From contig CATOAN010000025.1 of assembly GCA_951394045.1 (NCBI GenBank), forward strand, positions 1 to 20,611: a stretch of DNA of 20,611 bases, written 5' to 3'. Below the pieces are notes generated by a model. It worked only from the letters and a program-made list of their open reading frames with translations, did no database searches and was not told the origin of the DNA. A program made the translations under genes and the position numbers. This stretch comes from Nitzschia sp. DOCU1. Lineage: Eukaryota > Bacillariophyta > Bacillariophyceae > Bacillariales > Bacillariaceae. This document shows positions 17,334-20,611 of the stretch, piece after piece. Each line of letters begins with the position of its first letter. The stretch's first letter is position 1.

Positions 17334-17869
17334 ATTCCGATAGAGGATATCCTTTTGATTTCGGTGTCCCCCCAAAATGACCGCCAACAAAGACTTCATG
17401 ACGTCACATGGGGTTTCCAGAATCGCCAAAACAGTGTGATTGTCACGATGACATGATACACAAAGCATTTCCAACTAACGATGCGAAATCAGCTTTCCCG
17501 TACACAATATGTTTTGAGAAACGGAATCGGGTTTCAACAAACAGCTACATTACTTTGGTGCTTCGGGTACGTTCGTGGCAGGCGGAAGATGCTTCATATT
17601 GAAGGCATCATACATCGTCTCAGATTGCCGCATACCAGCAATTATGCCTCAGGTGGAGACATGCTGCTGACATGCGGGCAAGCGTATTCTCAAGATTCCA
17701 GAGACGGTTCTCATTCCACTTCATTTTTGCAATCGTACGAAAACATGTGCTTCTACGCAACTTTGGTGGATGCTGTCACCAGGGAATGCTTCCTTCCAGT
17801 TGTCATCGACACACCGTATTTCCCTCCCGGCGATTTCCTGCTTCATCCTACAATTATTCTACGATAACC
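17334..17869 (+). promoter_or_regulatory. 5' flank of array gene 5
   Basis: ATTCCGATAG lies at 17334-17343 and GCAATCGTAC at 17729-17738, the latter 141 bp before the ATG as in the other copies. The first element is about 270 bp further upstream than in copies 1 to 4, because this flank holds roughly 270 bp of unique sequence between the two words. No gene was seen in the unique part. Confidence 0.45.
17672..17869 (+). other. in-frame upstream extension of copy 5, probably 5' UTR
   Basis: The reading frame of copy 5 stays open back to 17672, but the signal peptide begins only at 17870 and the extension covers the conserved GCAATCGTAC element. It would bury the signal peptide inside the protein, so it is treated as untranslated. 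Confidence 0.6.
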
Positions 17870-18559
17870 ATGCTGTTTCATAAGCTGTCTGTCATTTCTT
17901 TCTTGGCGCTAATGTCCTCCACATTGGGCCACGACCTCGAAGATTTGGAGCACGATGGCAACTATGTGATCAGTGAAGAATTCAATGTGCCAAATGATAG
18001 CGACAATCACCACTTTCTTCGTCGTCATCTCCAAACTACAAACGTTTGTCAAGCCACTGTCCCCCACAACGTCTTTGCTTGCGGAGGATATGCAGGAGGT
18101 GACAATGATCCTTGCAAGAATAGCGTCGCGACATGTGCAGGGGTATTCCCCGAGGGCTACTCCTGCAGTTGCAGTGCATCGAGCGATACCACCTGCACCT
18201 ACTGTCAAGCCCGCACAGCCAATGCCATTCTGTGCCAAGTGACGGGGTCTAAAAGCACTTTTGTTGCCTTGGACCGGACAATGCAGACTTGCCAGTGTGA
18301 CTATATAGGAGGCGGACAAGTTCATCAAACCTGCTACACGCCCACTCCAGACCCAATCCCTCTCCCAACGTTGTTCCCTGTACCACCAACTGTCCCTCCG
18401 GGGGGAGTGAGAGACCCTGGCACTACTGGGGACACGGTTGTAATCATTCCCACGGATCCGCCGGCCAATACGCCTGTGTACTCCCCCAAAACGTCCTTGT
18501 TCGATCAATATCACTTGTATCCTCATCATGGCGTAAGGGGGGACGGTGACTTGCCTTAG
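17870..18559 (+). CDS. secreted 12-cysteine protein, array copy 5 (diverged)
   Basis: This encodes 229 residues, the most diverged member. It has signal peptide MLFHKLSVISFLALMSSTLG, a shorter pro-segment (VPNDSDNHHFLRRHLQ) keeping the RXL pattern as R-H-L, and all twelve cysteines. The loop between Cys2 and Cys3 is longer (GGYAGGDNDP). The Pro-rich region is shorter and lacks the PAP repeats, and the C-terminus SLFDQYHLYPHH...GDLP keeps the family ending. The start follows the pattern of the other copies (taaccATG). The conserved skeleton and changed loops suggest that it is an older duplicate still under selection. Confidence 0.9.
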   Translation: MLFHKLSVISFLALMSSTLGHDLEDLEHDGNYVISEEFNVPNDSDNHHFLRRHLQTTNVCQATVPHNVFACGGYAGGDNDPCKNSVATCAGVFPEGYSCSCSASSDTTCTYCQARTANAILCQVTGSKSTFVALDRTMQTCQCDYIGGGQVHQTCYTPTPDPIPLPTLFPVPPTVPPGGVRDPGTTGDTVVIIPTDPPANTPVYSPKTSLFDQYHLYPHHGVRGDGDLP

Positions 18560-18740
18560 AGCATGACGAAAAGCAACGAATTACCCTCATATCATAGAAG
18601 ACACAAGATAGGTTTGTCGATTTATGTTTTTGAATGATTGTATTGCACCGAATTCGTCCAAACAGTGCAAACCTGCTGCGGTGGCCGACCAGTAGGCAAA
18701 AATACGAGGGCCAAGACGGTGCTATAATCAAGGGCCCGGG

Positions 18741-18810
18741 GTAGTGGCTTTCGGGGCACTGCAGGGGCCTTCGTGGCCAACTGCATGGTGCTCTGCGCTA
18801 ACTTATGCCG
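18741..18810. repeat. 3' flanking module, copy 5
   Basis: This has gtagtggctttcggggcac, ggccttcgtggccaac and ctctgcgctaacttatgcc, matching the modules after copies 2 to 4. It lies about 185 bp after the stop of copy 5 and marks the right edge of the array. Confidence 0.5.
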
Positions 18811-18937
18811 GCGATTAAAGATTCCTGTAACTTGCTATTCAAAGGGCCAACCGTCGGCCACGTAGGTAGCACTTGATAGGGTTCTGAAGGAACTACGCTG
18901 TTTCCGTCCAAAAGAGCCCTCTTTTCACGTTTTTATT

Positions 18938-18979
18938 GGAATAAACTGTTAGGGTTCTGGAATAAACTGTTAGGGTCTT
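18938..18979 (+). repeat. 21-nt direct repeat, two units, each with TTAGGG
   Basis: ggaataaactgttagggt occurs at 18938 and again at 18959. TTAGGG is the telomere word of many stramenopiles, but two isolated units in different context do not make a telomere. Confidence 0.85.
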
Positions 18980-19651
18980 GACACAAAGGGACCAGAAGTG
19001 CGAAATGAAGAATTAAATAGCCAAAACCTGCCTCGTTTAGCCACGAAAAATCCCGCAAATCCAAAAACTCTTAACACGAGACATCGCGCGAAAAGCTTCC
19101 AAAACAGCCCAAAAGAGAGGCGTTGAGTATTTCGCAACTAGATTTGGCTATAGAATGACTACGGTGTTGAGATTTGGAGGATGAATAGTTCACTACCATA
19201 GCCCGGCGCTGTCAGGTTTATAAATGCGTAGCAATCAATCTTGGCTACTTAGTGATCTTGTAATATTAGTGATTGTCGTTTGATAAGTGCACTGTATGAT
19301 ACGATCAAAATCGATATCACATCACACTTCGTCTTGCTATTCCTATTCTAAGACGTTCCTACGTTAGAGGTCTACAAAAAATAACTATTTGATTATAATT
19401 TGTCCTCTATTGGGTTCTCAAAGTTGTTTTTGTTGTTCACTCATCCCAAGCTCTCTGACTGCCCCAATAGTACGAGTCGTTCTACATGAAAAGCGGGATG
19501 TATTATTCAAACCACTTGTAGTATTCGCGACATAGGAGTAGTGGAAGACTACCACCACCCTAGGAACCCCGCCAGAATGATTGTAGAACATTCTTTTTCG
19601 AAAATTGACCATCGTCTAACAACACAGTCGCAGACTTTCCAGAGCATCCCG

Positions 19652-20135
19652 CTAAGAGCCGACGATGGTACCACCAAGATGGTTGATTGTAGAGTCCCAC
19701 GACCTTTCCATCGTCTCCAGTGTCCTTTCCAGTGTCTTTGAAATCGATCGGCAAACCAAAGGCAGCATCCGAAGATGATAATAGGAGCCAGAAGACAAAG
19801 ATGCAATAAAAATAAAGGCGGCGTTAGCGTCACGAATGAGCGCTTTACAAAAGATCCAAAACAATAGACGTATCTATAATAACACGAATGAGAACTTACC
19901 TGGTTTGTTCCTTCTGAATCGTCCTCTAACGAGCGATAACCGCATCAACAACCTCGTTGGTCGACGAGGAATTTCATCAAATCCTTGCCTCGTGAAATTA
20001 GAATCATTCTCCGCCAAAACGAGCTGTAATAACCAGAGAAGCAGCTCGAATAGGCTTCGATGAGTGGTTGAGCGATTGCAACAAACGGCGGTAACAAATA
20101 CTTACTACAGCACTTGCAATCGTCGACGCCGTCAT
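19652..20135 (-). CDS. possible small spliced gene, product unknown
   Basis: On the minus strand an ATG at 20135 opens MTASTIASAV, followed at once by a strong donor GTAAGT (20105) and, 82 nt on, a good acceptor ATTACAG (20024). Exon 2 (20023-19900) continues in frame through 41 codons (LVLAENDSNFTRQGFDEIPR, then Arg-rich) to a second strong donor GTAAGT at 19899. An acceptor at 19843 gives a 57-nt intron and an exon to the stop at 19652, 114 residues in all. A later acceptor before ACACTGG gives a different C-terminus ending QSFWRGS. Two good donors and frame continuity argue for a real gene, but there is no recognised domain and the last exon is ambiguous. Confidence 0.35.
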
Positions 20136-20611
20136 TGTGTTTTTGTGGCTGAAAAATCCGCATCATACTGTATGGTGGCACCCTGAAATGGCATGAATGC
20201 GCGCACGCTGGCACGCCATTTATTGCCTTGCAAAATTGGTCGTTAAAATACATTGTTTGGTAGTAATTATGCTCGTTTAAAGGCGGTCATTTTGTTTCGA
20301 ATTCTTTTCCTTCTTTTTCCCCCTTTTTTCTTCATAAAATTTGAGCTAGCTACGTGGGGGGGGGGGTATGCCTCAAAGTCAAAGATAGAACTTTCTGCGA
20401 TCCTCATCGGCCCTAGTAGTCGTTGATAGGGTCGCCCTTGTGTCATGGCAACGCCAGCCATGCAACCATAACTGCAATAAAAGAAGCGAATCGGATATCG
20501 GTCGTGCTTGTGAGGCTGTAGAACATTCTTTAGAGAGGGGTTCCGCAGACTTGCCCATATTGTAATAACGTGCCTTGCCGTTCATGCCAACCAGAAAATA
20601 GCTTACGCCGA
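20136..20611. other. right end of window, no gene recognised
   Basis: This includes a pyrimidine tract (about 20296-20336), a G10 run near 20357 and a 15-nt word tgtagaacattcttt (20517-20531) that also occurs at 19582-19596. It may hold the promoter of the candidate minus-strand gene. Confidence 0.4.

Larger units (their letters stand above)
18560..19651. other. gene-poor region after the array
   Basis: This contains the copy 5 3' module (18741-18810) and a 21-nt direct repeat. From about 19200 to 19430 it is AT-rich with stops in all frames. No gene, tRNA or rRNA was recognised. Confidence 0.5.

Noticed and set aside
15362..17335. Minus-strand frames of 76 to 130 codons in the 3' flanks of copies 3 and 4
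   Set aside because: Single-base indels between the two nearly identical flanks shift the frame, so no common protein is preserved.
11750..18529. A long antisense open frame (135 to 206 codons) in every array copy
   Set aside because: It mirrors the sense codons of a conserved sequence, so its conservation follows from the sense gene. It lacks a signal peptide or motif of its own, and the length varies with local changes.
18938..18979. TTAGGG words as telomeric sequence
   Set aside because: There are only two, inside a 21-nt repeat and far from a contig end with no further tandem units.
19690..19810. Minus-strand hydrophobic stretch followed by AFGLP, resembling a diatom plastid-targeting presequence
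   Set aside because: In that frame a TAA precedes it, and there is no ATG or AG acceptor between the stop and the hydrophobic segment, so it cannot be translated as a start.
1..20611. CRISPR arrays, tRNA or rRNA genes, transposase or reverse transcriptase genes
   Set aside because: No regularly spaced short repeats, cloverleaf sequences or polymerase/integrase motifs were seen on either strand.

Overview
This is nuclear DNA of a eukaryote with compact genes and short GT-AG introns; those placed here with most confidence are 78-129 nt. A diatom is the best guess. The reasons are the small introns, the class III cyclase of stramenopile type with a long acidic tail, and a tandem family of secreted proteins with a signal peptide, an acidic pro-segment and an RXL-type processing site. 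The species cannot be fixed from the sequence alone.

Layout. Positions 2-932 hold the 3' part of an unrecognised gene with a one-base frame break at an A9 run. Positions 1691-2610 hold a three-exon MND1 gene (meiotic recombination). It converges on a minus-strand gene for a small twin-CX9C (CHCH) protein at 3264-3494. A possible short minus-strand reading frame lies at 3594-3806. Positions 4003-6817 carry a three-exon nuclear protein with three C2HC zinc fingers and a PHD finger. Positions 7080-8246 (minus) carry a two-exon membrane protein with a CxxC...GDHxPP...CxxC module that resembles HNH/treble-clef sites. Positions 8694-10526 (minus) carry the C-terminal two thirds of a class III nucleotide cyclase domain fused to a repetitive acidic tail; the 5' part of the catalytic domain is missing or scrambled.

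From about 11450 to 18810 the window is one tandem array of five paralogous, intronless, plus-strand genes (starts at 11705, 13175, 14646, 16227 and 17870). Each encodes a signal peptide, an acidic pro-segment ending in FLRR(Q/H)L, a domain with 12 invariant cysteines, a proline-rich stretch and a conserved C-terminal motif ending D-[ML]-P. The duplicated unit includes the flanks. A GCAATCGTGC-like element lies 134-142 bp before every ATG, and a GTGGGTTTCGGGG...TGTGCCAACTTCTG-like module lies about 150-250 bp after every stop. Copies 1/2 and 3/4 form pairs, and copy 5 is the most diverged. This array is the most distinctive content of the window and looks like a lineage-specific secreted or cell-surface family under concerted evolution.

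Positions 18811-20611 are mostly without recognisable genes. The exception is a plausible but unconfirmed spliced minus-strand gene near 19652-20135. The single-copy genes of the left half are unrelated housekeeping or chromatin genes and give no sign of working together as one system.
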